Assembly: GCA_963780825.1 (NCBI GenBank)
Contig: CAWADL010000023.1
Span: 248,001 to 312,000, forward strand
Direction: 5' to 3'
Length of the DNA: 64,000 bases
From: Roseiarcus sp963780825
GTDB taxonomy: Bacteria > Pseudomonadota > Alphaproteobacteria > Rhizobiales > Beijerinckiaceae
Positions within the stretch are counted from its first letter, which is position 1. Each line of letters starts with the position of its first letter. Below the pieces are notes generated by a model. That model did not search any database. It saw only the letters and a program-made list of their open reading frames with translations, and was not told the origin of the DNA. The position numbers and the translations under genes were made by a program. This document shows positions 1 to 7,708 of this stretch, one piece after another.

Positions 1-106
1 CCGGGCGCCGGAGGTCGATAGCGCCCGAGGCGCCGCCGCCGACCGAAGCCGCCGGACGAGGACGTCGGCTACGCCGAGCCGCCGGACGACGACAACGATA
101 TTCTGA
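1..106 (+). CDS. dnaX: 3' tail of DNA polymerase III subunit gamma/tau (partial)
   Basis: The window opens in the end of a gene immediately before ybaB, the classic dnaX-ybaB-recR order. The readable fragments are an acidic, proline-rich tail (APEAPPPTEAA, then DVGYAEPPDDDNDI), which is the kind of C-terminus found in alphaproteobacterial DnaX. The fragments lie in different frames, so one or two 1-base shifts fall within 100 bases. A TGA at 104-106 could end the gene, 11 bases before ybaB. The call rests mainly on gene order; too little is present to prove it. Confidence 0.4.
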   Translation, partial: RAPEVDSARGAAADRSRRTRTSATPSRRTTTTIF

Positions 107-117
107 GAGGAGCCGTC

Positions 118-439
118 ATGGACATCATGGGCATCATGAAGAAGGCGCAGGCGATGCAGTCCAAGCTCGCCGAGACGCAGGAGGAGCTCGGCCGGATCGA
201 GGTCGAGGGCCAGTCCGGCGGCGGCATGGTCAAGGTGACGCTGTCGGGCAAGGGCGAGATGAAGGTCGATCAAGCTTGATCCCTCGCTGATGAAGCCGGA
301 CGAGGTCGAGATGGCCGAGGATCTGATCGTCGCCGCCTTCAACGATGCGAGAGCGAAGGCCGAGCGCGCGGCTGCGGAGAAGATGCAGGAGGTGACGGCG
401 GGCCTGCCGCTGCCGCCAGGCATGAAGCTGCCGTTCTGA
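118..439 (+). CDS. ybaB: YbaB/EbfC nucleoid-associated protein (one frameshift)
   Basis: Encodes a protein of about 106 residues, the usual size of the YbaB/EbfC family of small dimeric DNA-binding nucleoid proteins. The N-terminus MDIMGIMKKAQAMQSKLAET and the C-terminus ending PPGMKLPF are family hallmarks. A GAGAGGAG ribosome-binding site precedes the ATG at 118. A single extra G at about 268 (between GTC and ATC) breaks the frame and creates a premature TGA; removing it restores MKVIKLDPSL and the rest of the protein. The gene lies between dnaX and recR, with which it is normally co-transcribed and functionally linked to DNA repair. Confidence 0.9.
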
Positions 440-466
440 GGGGTTGAGGATGTACGCGCGCCGGAC

Positions 467-571
467 TCCCTCCCCCTTGATGGGGGAGGGCTGGGGAGGG
501 GGGTGAAAAGCGCCGCGCTTTCCGGGATGCGGCTACCCCCCTCCCTAGCCCTCCCCCACAAGGGGGGAGGG
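467..571. repeat. Palindromic G/C-tract intergenic repeat
   Basis: Lies between ybaB and recR. A pyrimidine/purine tract (CCTCCCCC...GGGGGAGGG) at 467-520 is answered by its inverse at 535-571 around a 15-base loop, so the transcript would fold into a long GC stem. This resembles the widespread CCCTCCCC/GGGGAGGG intergenic palindromes of proteobacterial genomes. It is the only copy in the window. Confidence 0.7.
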
Positions 572-585
572 GACGGCGTCTGCTG

Positions 586-1192
586 ATGGCCGCCCAAGTC
601 GCCGGACCGGAGATCGAACGGCTCATCCAGCTGCTCGCGCGGCTGCCAGGCCTCGGGCCGCGCTCGGCGCGACGGGCGGCGCTGCATCTGATCCGCAAGC
701 GCGAGCAATTGCTGGGCCCGCTCGCCGAGGCGATGCGGATCGCCGAGGAGCGCGTGCGCACTTGCTCCAACTGCGGCAACGTCGACACGCGCGACCCTTG
801 CACGATCTGCGGCGACGCGTCGTCGCGACGCGCGGATGCTCATAGTTGTCGAGACCGTCGGCGACCTCTGGGCGCTGGAGCGCGCCAACGCGACGCGCGG
901 GCTTTATCACGTGCTCGGCGGCGCCTTGTCGCCGCTCGACGGCGTCGGGCCGGAGGATCTGTCGCTCGATCGGCTGGTCGCGCGCGTGGCGGCGGGCGGG
1001 GTCGCGGAGGTCGTGCTTGCAGTCAACGCCACCGTCGACGGGCAGACGACGGCGCATTACATCACCGACTTGCTGGCGCCTTATTCGGTCAAGATAACCC
1101 GGCTCGCGCACGGCGTGCCGGTCGGCGGCGAGTTGGACTATCTCGACGACGGGACCTTGTCGGCGGCGATGCGCCAGCGAACAGTGTTCTGA
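586..1192 (+). CDS. recR: Recombination mediator RecR (one frameshift)
   Basis: RecR works with RecO and RecF to load RecA at gaps during recombinational repair. The N-terminal helix-hairpin-helix region reads GPEIERLIQLLARLPGLGPR, followed by the zinc finger (CSNCGN...CTIC) at about residues 65-80 and the Toprim domain (MLIVVETVGDLWALERA). The C-terminus contains the Walker-like stretch and ends SAAMRQRTVF. The total length of 607 bases is one more than 202 codons. One surplus base at about 821-833 shifts the frame between the zinc finger and the Toprim domain. It follows ybaB as in most proteobacteria. Confidence 0.92.
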
Positions 1193-1197
1193 AGCTT

Positions 1198-1273
1198 GTG
1201 TCCTTTGTGCCTCCTTCGAGTCTTGGTGGTGAAAGATTTCACCACCAAGACTCGAAGGAGGCACAAAGGACAC
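1198..1273. repeat. Perfect 37-bp inverted repeat (2-base loop)
   Basis: The arms 1198-1234 and 1237-1273 are exact reverse complements separated by GA. The arm sequence (TTCACCACCAAGACTCGAAG followed by GAGGCACAAAGGACAC) is of the CACCAAGACACGAAGG type that recurs in intergenic DNA of many bacteria. It starts 6 bases after the recR stop and ends 16 bases before the P450 start, so it could act as a terminator-like hairpin. Confidence 0.85.
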
Positions 1274-1289
1274 GAAGAGGAGGCGAGGC

Positions 1290-2697
1290 ATGAACGTCGC
1301 AGTGGCGCCTTCTCAGTTCCGACCGCCCGTCCGCGCCGCGACGGGTCAAGCCGCTCGGCTCGCTCGGCATCCTCGCCGCGCTCGCCCGCAATCCCGTCGA
1401 AATCTGGTCGGAGATGCACTTCCAGCACCCGGTGCTGGTTGGCAAGACGATGTTTGGTTGGCGCGCTGTGGTCAGCGATCCGGCCGCGGTTCGGCGCGTT
1501 TTCCTCGACAACGTCGCCAACTACCGCAAAGACGCGGTTCAGATGCGCATTCTGCGCCCTGGTCTCGGCAGCGGCCTGCTGACGGTAGAAGGCGAAGCTT
1601 GGAAGGTGCAGCGCCGTTCGCTCGCGCCGCTGTTTTCGCCGCGCCAAGTCGCAGCTTTCGCGCCCGCCGATGCATCTGGTCGCGCGCACTATGGCCGAGG
1701 GCGATCGCCGAGTCGCCGCGACGGCGCTGTCGTTGCCGCGCATGAGGAAATGGGCGTCGTCACGCTGAAGGTGCTGGAGCAGACGCTGTTCAGCCAAGGC
1801 CTCGGTCGCGAGGCGACGCAGTTCCAACAAGCGGTGTCGCGCTACTTCGACACGGTCGGCCGCATCGATCCGCTCGACGTGCTCGGCGCGCCGGACTTCC
1901 TGCCGCGGATCAACCGTATGCGCGGCAAGGATTCGCTGGCGTTTTTCGCCGACGCGGTGAGCGACATCATCGCGTCGCGGCGCGCGCTGATCGCCTCCGG
2001 CGCCACGCCGCCGCCGGACTTGCTGACGCTGCTGCTGAAGCGCGGGCGATCCTGAAACCGGGCGCGGGATGTCGGAAGATGACGTGCGCGCCAACATCGT
2101 CACCTTCATCAACGCCGGCCACGAGACGACCGCCAACGCGCTGACCTGGACGCTCTATCTGTTGTCGCAGTCCGCCTGCTTGGCGAGCGCGCGTCGAAGA
2201 AGAGATCGACGAGAAGTTTGATCCGGCCGACGAGACCGACCCGACCGATCGTCTGCCGATCACCAAAGCGGTGTTTGAGGAAGCGATGCGGCTCTATCCG
2301 CCCGCCGCGCATCTCGGGCGCGAGGCGATCGCCGAGGATTGGCTCGGCGGACATCGCATTCCCGCGGGAACGGTGGTCTCGATCCCGCCCTACGTCGCTG
2401 CACCGGCACCGCACGCTGTGGAAGAACCCCGACGATTTCGACCCGAGCCGGTTCCTGCCCGGCGAACGGGAGAAGATCGATCGCTACGCTTACATTCCGT
2501 TCGGCGCGGGACCGCGCGTGTGTATCGGCCAGGCGTTCGCGATTCAGGAGGCGCTGATCGTGCTGGCGCATCTGCTGCGAAGGGTGCGACTCGATCTTTT
2601 CCCGGGCCATCCCGTCGAGCTGCAACAACGCGTGACGCTGCGACCGAAGCACGGGATGAAGATGATTGTTAGGCGCCGTGAAGCGCGCGCGCATTGA
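1290..2697 (+). CDS. Cytochrome P450 (several frameshifts)
   Basis: Heme-thiolate monooxygenase of about 465 residues, the normal P450 length. Recognisable elements, in order: an N-terminal segment with VRRVFLDNVANYRKDAVQMR, the I-helix oxygen-activating motif AGHETTANALTW, the K-helix ExxR (FEEAMRLYPPAAHLGR), and the heme-binding loop FGAGPRVCIGQAFA with the cysteine ligand. The pieces lie in all three frames; at least four indels (about 1350, 1669, 2055, 2190 and 2400) break it. The order is collinear and complete, so the locus is probably functional in the organism. The substrate cannot be inferred. It stands alone between recR and a GNAT gene. Confidence 0.88.
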
Positions 2698-2705
2698 GGC
2701 ATGCC

Positions 2706-2848
2706 GTCATTGCGAGCGAAGCGAAGCCATCCAGCCTCTCCCCCGATGCCGCGGTTGGTTGACCCGAGCAGGCGGCGCCGGCGAGGCTGTGCTTGATGCG
2801 GCGGCGTCCCGCCCGGGCGCTGGATTGCTTCGCTGCGCTCGCAATGAC
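2706..2848. repeat. Intergenic repeat family A, copy 1
   Basis: About 143 bp with inverted ends: GTCATTGCGAGCGAAGCGAA at the left and its complement ending GCTCGCAATGAC at the right. Six copies occur in this window with conserved ends and variable middles. The same terminal sequence is common in Rhizobiales intergenic DNA. Confidence 0.9.
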
Positions 2849-2865
2849 GGGGAAAGCGCCGTGAA

Positions 2866-3321
2866 ATGGATCAGGTCTGTATCAGCTCCGCAGTCGCGGC
2901 TGACGCAAGGGAGATAAGCGCTCTTTATTTGGTTGCGCGTGACGATGCGTTGTCCTTCCTGCGGCGCGTTCATTCCGACGAGCAGGTCCGGGCGTGGATC
3001 TCCGATGTCCTGTTGACGCAATGTCGCGTGTGGGTCGCGCGGCGCGATCAACGCATTGTCGGCTTTCTGGCGCTCAACCAGGATGAACTGGAACAGCTCT
3101 ACGTGCTGCCGGGTCATTACCGGACGGGCGTTGGCTCAACTCTGCTGGAGATCGCCAAAGCCGAAAGCCCTGGTCGGCTTCGTCTGTTCACGTTTCAAAA
3201 GAACGAACGCGCCCGCGCCTTCTACGAGGTTCACGGGTTTCGCGCGGTTGATTGGAACGACGGGTCGCGCAATGAGGAGCGCGAGCCGGATGTGCGATAT
3301 GAGTGGACGGCGGCGATTTGA
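2866..3321 (+). CDS. GNAT-family N-acetyltransferase
   Basis: Intact 151-residue protein with the GNAT fold signature. A beta-strand segment (RIVGFLALNQDELEQLYVLP) is followed by the acetyl-CoA-binding loop with the Q/R-x-x-G-x-G/A pattern (HYRTGVGSTLL, about residues 85-95) and the C-terminal ARAFYEVHGFR motif. It probably transfers an acetyl group from acetyl-CoA to a small amine or protein N-terminus; the substrate is unknown. The ATG at 2866 lies 18 bases after family-A repeat copy 1, and copy 2 follows the stop codon, so this gene is bracketed by two copies of the same repeat. Confidence 0.85.
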   Translation: MDQVCISSAVAADAREISALYLVARDDALSFLRRVHSDEQVRAWISDVLLTQCRVWVARRDQRIVGFLALNQDELEQLYVLPGHYRTGVGSTLLEIAKAESPGRLRLFTFQKNERARAFYEVHGFRAVDWNDGSRNEEREPDVRYEWTAAI

Positions 3322-3329
3322 GACAAGCT

Positions 3330-3459
3330 GTCATTGCGAGCGAAGCGAAGCAATCCAGCCTCTCGGCAATGCCACGGCGAGGACTCACCATGCGTCGGCC
3401 CTCAAGCGGTTGGCCGACGATCTCACAACGCTGGATTGCTTCGCTTCGCTCGCAATGAC
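3330..3459. repeat. Intergenic repeat family A, copy 2
   Basis: About 130 bp with the family-A ends (GTCATTGCGAGCGAAGCGAA ... GCTCGCAATGAC). It begins 9 bases after the GNAT stop codon and ends 15 bases before the stop of the convergent small gene, where it could form a bidirectional terminator hairpin. Confidence 0.9.
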
Positions 3460-3473
3460 GGAGGCGTGTTGGC

Positions 3474-3710
3474 TCAGTCGGCAACCTTAGCGGGCGCGGC
3501 CTCGCAACGCCGCACAATCTCCTGACCTAGCGTAAAACTATCGAGCCCGCGTCCGTTGCGCATCAGATGACGCCCGATCCAAAGCGCGCGGTTCGTATCG
3601 ATTTCGCCGGCGAGAAGCCGGTCGACGTCGACATTGTCGAACGCGTCGAGCCGGCGTTCGGTCACTGCGCGGCGACAGAGGGCGTCGAGGGTTTCGTTGG
3701 CGTCGGACAT
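3474..3710 (-). CDS. Small hypothetical protein
   Basis: A 78-residue acidic/basic mixed protein (MSDANETLDALCRRAVTERR ... RCEAAPAKVAD) without membrane segments or motifs that I recognise. The start at 3710 is chosen because it begins a hydrophilic, database-like N-terminus. An in-frame ATG five codons upstream and a TTG at 3758 are alternatives. It is flanked on both sides by family-A repeats and faces the GNAT gene. Function is unknown; it is probably a real gene because its codon usage is GC-rich in third positions and it fills the gap neatly. Confidence 0.5.
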   Translation of the reverse strand: MSDANETLDALCRRAVTERRLDAFDNVDVDRLLAGEIDTNRALWIGRHLMRNGRGLDSFTLGQEIVRRCEAAPAKVAD

Positions 3711-3766
3711 GGGCGGCGCTTTCATCGTCGCGGGCAACCTAGAGTAATTTTTGTTCAAGGGGAATC

Positions 3767-3875
3767 GTCATTGCGAGGAGCGAAGCGACGAAGCAATCCA
3801 TGCCGCCGGCGCCGACCTTTCCAGTTGGCCGACGATCTCACCAACGCTGGATTGCTTCGCTTCGCTCGCAATGAC
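3767..3875. repeat. Intergenic repeat family A, copy 3
   Basis: About 109 bp, the shortest copy. The left end carries GTCATTGCGAGGAGCGAAGC, a 3-base variant of the consensus. The right end GCTTCGCTTCGCTCGCAATG is canonical. It lies between the small hypothetical gene and the end of pncB. Confidence 0.88.
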
Positions 3876-3882
3876 GGGTGGA

Positions 3883-5196
3883 CTAAACAGTCACAGGGCT
3901 CGCGCTCATGCCCGCCTCGCCGAACACCCTGATGTATCGCTCGATCTCCGCCGGCGGTCCCATCAGCTTGTTTGGATTGTCGGAGAGTTTAACGGCCGGC
4001 CGCCCATCCGCCTCGACAACCTTGCAGACCAGCGAGATCGCGCGCAACTCGCCGTCGACGCCGGCCGGCGCGCAATCCTTGAAATCATTGGTCAGGTTGG
4101 TGCCCCAGCCGATGGACAGATTGGTTTGGCCGCGCAACGCCCGCGCCGCGATCTCTATCGTATCCACATCCATCGCATCGGAAAGCACAAGCAGTTTGTC
4201 CTGCGGATCGCGCCCGCGCGCGCGCCACCAAGCGATGAGTTCGCGGGCGGCGTCGATCGGCGACTTCGAGTCGGGCCGGGCGCCTTTCCAATCGGCCACC
4301 CAGTCCGGCGCGCGCGCCAGGAACGATGTGGTGCCGAAACAATCGGGCAGCACGACAAGCAGATTGCCGCCATACATATTCGCCCAATCGCGCAGCACCC
4401 GATAGGGCGCCTCGCGCAAGTCTTCGTCGGTATCGGTCAGAGCGGCGTAGACCATAGGCAGTTCATGGGCGTTGGTGCCGATCGCCTCGAGCCCGGTATC
4501 CATCGCGTGTTTGATATTCGACGTGCCGATGAAGGTCTCGCCCAATCCCTCCTGCATCGCCTCCACACACCAGCGCTGCCAGAGAAAGCTGTGCCGCCTG
4601 CGCGTGCCGAAATCGGAAATGCGCAGCGGTCCCTCGCGCTTCAGCGCGCGCAGCCGCTCGACCTTGCTCCAGAGTTTCGCCTTCGCCCGCGCATAAAGCA
4701 CGTCGAGATCGAACCGGCTCATGCCGCGCATCGCCGCGCGCGCGCGCAGTTCGTTGATGATGGCGAGCGCGGGGATTTCCCACATCGTGGTCTCGCACCA
4801 GCGGCCTTCGAACCTCAGCTCATATTGACCATCTGAGCGGGTCAGTTCGTATTCGGGCAGGCGGAAATCGGCGAGCCATTCCATGAACTGCGGCTCAAAT
4901 ATTTGTTTGGTGCCGTAGAACGAGTTGCCGGCGAGCCAGATGAGTTCGTTCTTGGCCAGCCGCAGCGAGCGCGCGTGTTCGAGCTGATCGATCAGCTCGC
5001 GCTCCTCGACGATATCGGCGAGCCGCACAGTGTGGGTGCGGTTGATCAGCTGGAAGGTCACACGACGCTGACGATGCAGACGCCAGATCATCTGCAGCAT
5101 GAGCAGCTTGTAGAAATCCGTGTCGAGCAGCGTCCGCACGATCGGATCGATGCGGAACGTGTGGTTGTAGACACGCGTGGCGAGGTCGGGGCCCAT
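3883..5196 (-). CDS. pncB: Nicotinate phosphoribosyltransferase
   Basis: Intact 437-residue enzyme of NAD salvage that converts nicotinate and PRPP, with ATP, to nicotinate mononucleotide. The N-terminus carries LLDTDFYKLLMLQMIW, the bacterial PncB opening. The motif FGTRRRHSFLWQ contains the catalytic histidine region, and GTSNIKHAMDTG and GWGTNLTNDF are PRPP/nucleotide-binding stretches. Length and architecture match the roughly 430-residue proteobacterial PncB. The reading frame is uninterrupted, in contrast with its neighbours. It is transcribed away from a D-family palindrome at 5237-5325 and appears to be a single-gene unit. Confidence 0.95.
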   Translation of the reverse strand: MGPDLATRVYNHTFRIDPIVRTLLDTDFYKLLMLQMIWRLHRQRRVTFQLINRTHTVRLADIVEERELIDQLEHARSLRLAKNELIWLAGNSFYGTKQIFEPQFMEWLADFRLPEYELTRSDGQYELRFEGRWCETTMWEIPALAIINELRARAAMRGMSRFDLDVLYARAKAKLWSKVERLRALKREGPLRISDFGTRRRHSFLWQRWCVEAMQEGLGETFIGTSNIKHAMDTGLEAIGTNAHELPMVYAALTDTDEDLREAPYRVLRDWANMYGGNLLVVLPDCFGTTSFLARAPDWVADWKGARPDSKSPIDAARELIAWWRARGRDPQDKLLVLSDAMDVDTIEIAARALRGQTNLSIGWGTNLTNDFKDCAPAGVDGELRAISLVCKVVEADGRPAVKLSDNPNKLMGPPAEIERYIRVFGEAGMSASPVTV

Positions 5197-5236
5197 GCGC
5201 GGACCCTAGACGGGCGGCATTTGGCCGACAAGAGCG

Positions 5237-5325
5237 CCGCCCCTGGGACTGCGCGCGTCCCGCGCGCTCTTTGCCGACGTGGCGCCGCAAAGAGCGTGCG
5301 GGACGCGGGCGGTCCCAGGGGGCGT
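5237..5325. repeat. Intergenic repeat family D, copy 1
   Basis: Palindrome of about 89 bp with ends CCCCTGGGAC... and ...GGTCCCAGGGG and an internal pair GCGCGCTCTTTG / CAAAGAGCGTGC. It sits between pncB and the end of the esterase gene. Two more family-D elements occur at 25316 and 33199. Confidence 0.85.
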
Positions 5326-5327
5326 CG

Positions 5328-6032
5328 TCACCGCCGCGGCGGCGGAACGCCGAACGCCTTGGCCAGGAACAGCCCCGCGTGCCGGAGAGCGCCCCCATCG
5401 ATGCCGTGACCGACGCCGAGCGACATGTGCCATTGCGTGGGAAAGTTCGCTTCCGCCAGATCGTTGCCGGCGATGAACATCGCATCGACCGGGATCATCG
5501 GATCCTGGTCGCCGTGGATCAGCAGGATCGGCGGCGGCGCGCCCCTTCGCGTCGCGCGCCGTCGCTTCGCTCAACCGCTCCGGTCCGATCAGCATTCCGG
5601 AAAATCCGATGATCGCCGCCGGGGCGCGCTTCCGCCGCAAGCCCACATGCAGCGACATCATCGCGCCCTGGCTGAAGCCGCAGAGCGCGAGCCGGCTCTC
5701 GTCGAGCCCGTATTTGGCAAGCTCCTCGTCGAGAAACTCGTCGATCACCGGCTTGGCGGCTTCCGCGCCCTTCCAGCGGTCGTCCGCAGCGCGCGCGTCG
5801 TCGACCGCCCGCGAGGCGCTCAGCGCGAACCACTGCCGGCCCATCGGCGCCCCGCGCAGCGCTCGTGCGCGTGCGGCGAGACGAAGGCCGCGTCGGGCAG
5901 CAGCGCGCGGAATTGCTGGCCGAGTTCGATCAGGTCATTTCCGTCTGCCCCGTAGCCGTGCAGGAACACGACGAGCTGCTTGGCGCGGCCGCTTTTGGCT
6001 TCCAGGCGCGGTCCGGTCAGTTTCGCGGTCAT
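5328..6032 (-). CDS. Phospholipase/carboxylesterase-family hydrolase (two frameshifts)
   Basis: Alpha/beta hydrolase of about 230 residues in the phospholipase/carboxylesterase (Abhydrolase_2) family. The N-terminus has the oxyanion-hole segment VVFLHGYGADGNDL. The nucleophile elbow ALCGFSQGAMMSLH supplies the catalytic serine, an Asp follows in a PILLIHGDQDPMIP-type segment, and the catalytic histidine is in LGVGHGIDGG. The frame breaks at about 5845 (a G run one base short before APMGRQW) and at about 5540. The ATG at 6032 overlaps the alkA stop in an ATGA junction, so the two genes are probably translationally coupled. The substrate is not predictable. Confidence 0.85.
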
Positions 6033-6834
6033 GGGCTCTCTTTGGCTGGGACTTGGCCTCGTCTACTCCGTCCTTGGCCGTCGCGCCAAGATCGACGACA
6101 CCGGCGCGGGATTTGACCGCGCGGTAATAGGCCCACAGCATCCGCGCGGCGACCCCGCGATAGGGCCGCCAGCGCTCGGCGATCTGCTCCAGCTCCCGGT
6201 GCGTCGGCCGCGTCTTCAGGCTGAGCGCCAGCCGCGCGGCCTCCTGCAAAGCGATGTCGCCCGCCGGGAACGCATCGGGATGGCCGAGGCAGAACAGCAG
6301 GAAAATATCGGCGGTCCACGGCCCGATGCCCTTCACCGCGACCAACGTTCGATGCGCGTCGGCCGCCGGCAGTCGCGCCAGCGCGGCGAGATCGAGGCCC
6401 TCGCGCGCGACCGCATTCGCCACGGCAGTTATCGCGCGCACCTTGGCATTGGACAGCCCGACCCCCAGCAGCGCCGCCTCCTCGGCGGCCAGCACTGTGG
6501 CGGCCGAGAGCGGCGCGAAGGCCGCTTCGAGCCGGCCGAAGATCGCGCTCGCGCTCGCTACCGAGACCTGCTGCGAAACGATGATCGCCGCGAGGCCCGC
6601 GAACCCCGGTTCGCGCAGGCGCAGCGGCGGCGGGCCGCCTACCTCGACCAAATGGGCGATCGTCTCACGGTCAAGCGCCAGAAGCGCCGCGGCGGCTTCG
6701 GTCAGCGCCGCTTCGCCGTCGATGAGCCGTCCAGCGATGTAGCGCAGCTCGGTGATCGCAGCTTTGGCTGAAGGTTTGCGCGTCTTCCGCACCGGCTTTT
6801 TTGCCGCGGATTTGCGCGTTAAGCGTTTCGCCAT
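6029..6834 (-). CDS. DNA-3-methyladenine glycosylase II (AlkA-type)
   Basis: HhH-GPD superfamily base-excision glycosylase that removes alkylated purines. The helix-hairpin-helix segment reads LVAVKGIGPWTADIFLLFCL, followed by the catalytic Asp region FPAGDIALQEAARLAL. The N-terminus carries a lysine-rich extension (about residues 1-24) before the domain. The ATG at 6834 overlaps the divergent gluQ ATG in a CATG, so the true start could be a little further inside. Near the 3' end one indel must be assumed for the gene to stop at 6029 (ending VPAKESP) in the ATGA overlap with the esterase gene; without it the frame runs on into the esterase gene. Confidence 0.88.
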
Positions 6835-7708
6835 GCCTGTCCTTCGTTTCGCGCCGACGCCCAACGGCCGCCTGCATCTCGGCCACGCCTATTCCGCGCT
6901 TCGCAACGCCGATCTCGCCACGCGAATCGGCGGCCGATTGCTGCTGCGCTTCGAGGACACCGACGCCGCGCGAAGTCGACCCGAATACGAGGCTGGCATT
7001 CTCGAAGACTTAAGCTGGCTCGGCGTCGCATGCGAGCCTTACCCGCGCCGCCAAAGCGAACACCTCCCCGACTACGCCGCAGCGTTCGAAAGCCTGCGCG
7101 AGCGGGACCTGGTTTATCCCTGCTACTGCACCCGCGGACAACTCGCCGCCGTAAGTGACGAACGCGACCCGGACGGCGCGGCGTTGCATCGCGGCCGCTG
7201 TGTCGCCGTCTCGCCGGAAGAGACGCAGTCCCGTCTGGCGCGCAGCGAGCCCGCGGCGTGGCGGCTCGATCTCGCGCGCGCGGCGGCGGAAGCGCCGGGC
7301 GCGATGTTCTGGCCCGAGTACGGCGAGGGCGACTCCGAAGTCATAACTCGCGCCGAGCCGCAGGTTTGGGGCGACATCCTGCTCAGAGGCAAGGACCGTC
7401 CGGCTGTGTACCATCTCGCCGTCGTCGTCGACGATGCGTTGCAGGGCGTCACCGACGTGGTGCGCGGCCGCGATCTCGAGCCGTCGACATCGCTACATCG
7501 GTTGCTGCAGGCGCTGCTCCGGCTCCCGACCCCGCGCTATCGCCATCACCGACTTGTCCTCGGCGCCGACGGCGCGAAACTGTCGAAGAGCGCGAAGTCC
7601 GAAAGCCTGGCTGCGTTGCGCGCGCAGGGCGTGACCGCCGCCGAAGTCCGCTCAGCGCTGGGCTTTGGCTCAGGCGCCGCCCAACCCTTCGACGTCGTCC
7701 TCAGTTGA
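6833..7708 (+). CDS. gluQ: Glutamyl-Q tRNA(Asp) synthetase
   Basis: Intact 292-residue paralogue of the GluRS catalytic domain. It attaches glutamate to queuosine in the anticodon of tRNA-Asp. The HIGH-type motif is HLGH (residues 15-18) and the KMSKS-type motif is KLSKS (249-253). Zinc-binding cysteines appear as CYC at 97-99 and C123. There is no anticodon-binding domain, as expected for GluQ (about 290-300 residues). It is divergent from alkA with overlapping start codons and convergent with the M23 peptidase gene, overlapping its last 8 bases. Confidence 0.94.
   Translation: MPVLRFAPTPNGRLHLGHAYSALRNADLATRIGGRLLLRFEDTDAARSRPEYEAGILEDLSWLGVACEPYPRRQSEHLPDYAAAFESLRERDLVYPCYCTRGQLAAVSDERDPDGAALHRGRCVAVSPEETQSRLARSEPAAWRLDLARAAAEAPGAMFWPEYGEGDSEVITRAEPQVWGDILLRGKDRPAVYHLAVVVDDALQGVTDVVRGRDLEPSTSLHRLLQALLRLPTPRYRHHRLVLGADGAKLSKSAKSESLAALRAQGVTAAEVRSALGFGSGAAQPFDVVLS

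Noticed and set aside
586..2697. recR and the P450 gene as true pseudogenes
   Set aside because: All conserved blocks are present and collinear in alternating frames, and recR is a housekeeping gene; indel errors explain it better.
4463..5485. Large open frames overlapping pncB on both strands
   Set aside because: They are shadows with arginine/alanine-rich composition typical of high-GC antisense frames, while pncB is full-length and conserved.
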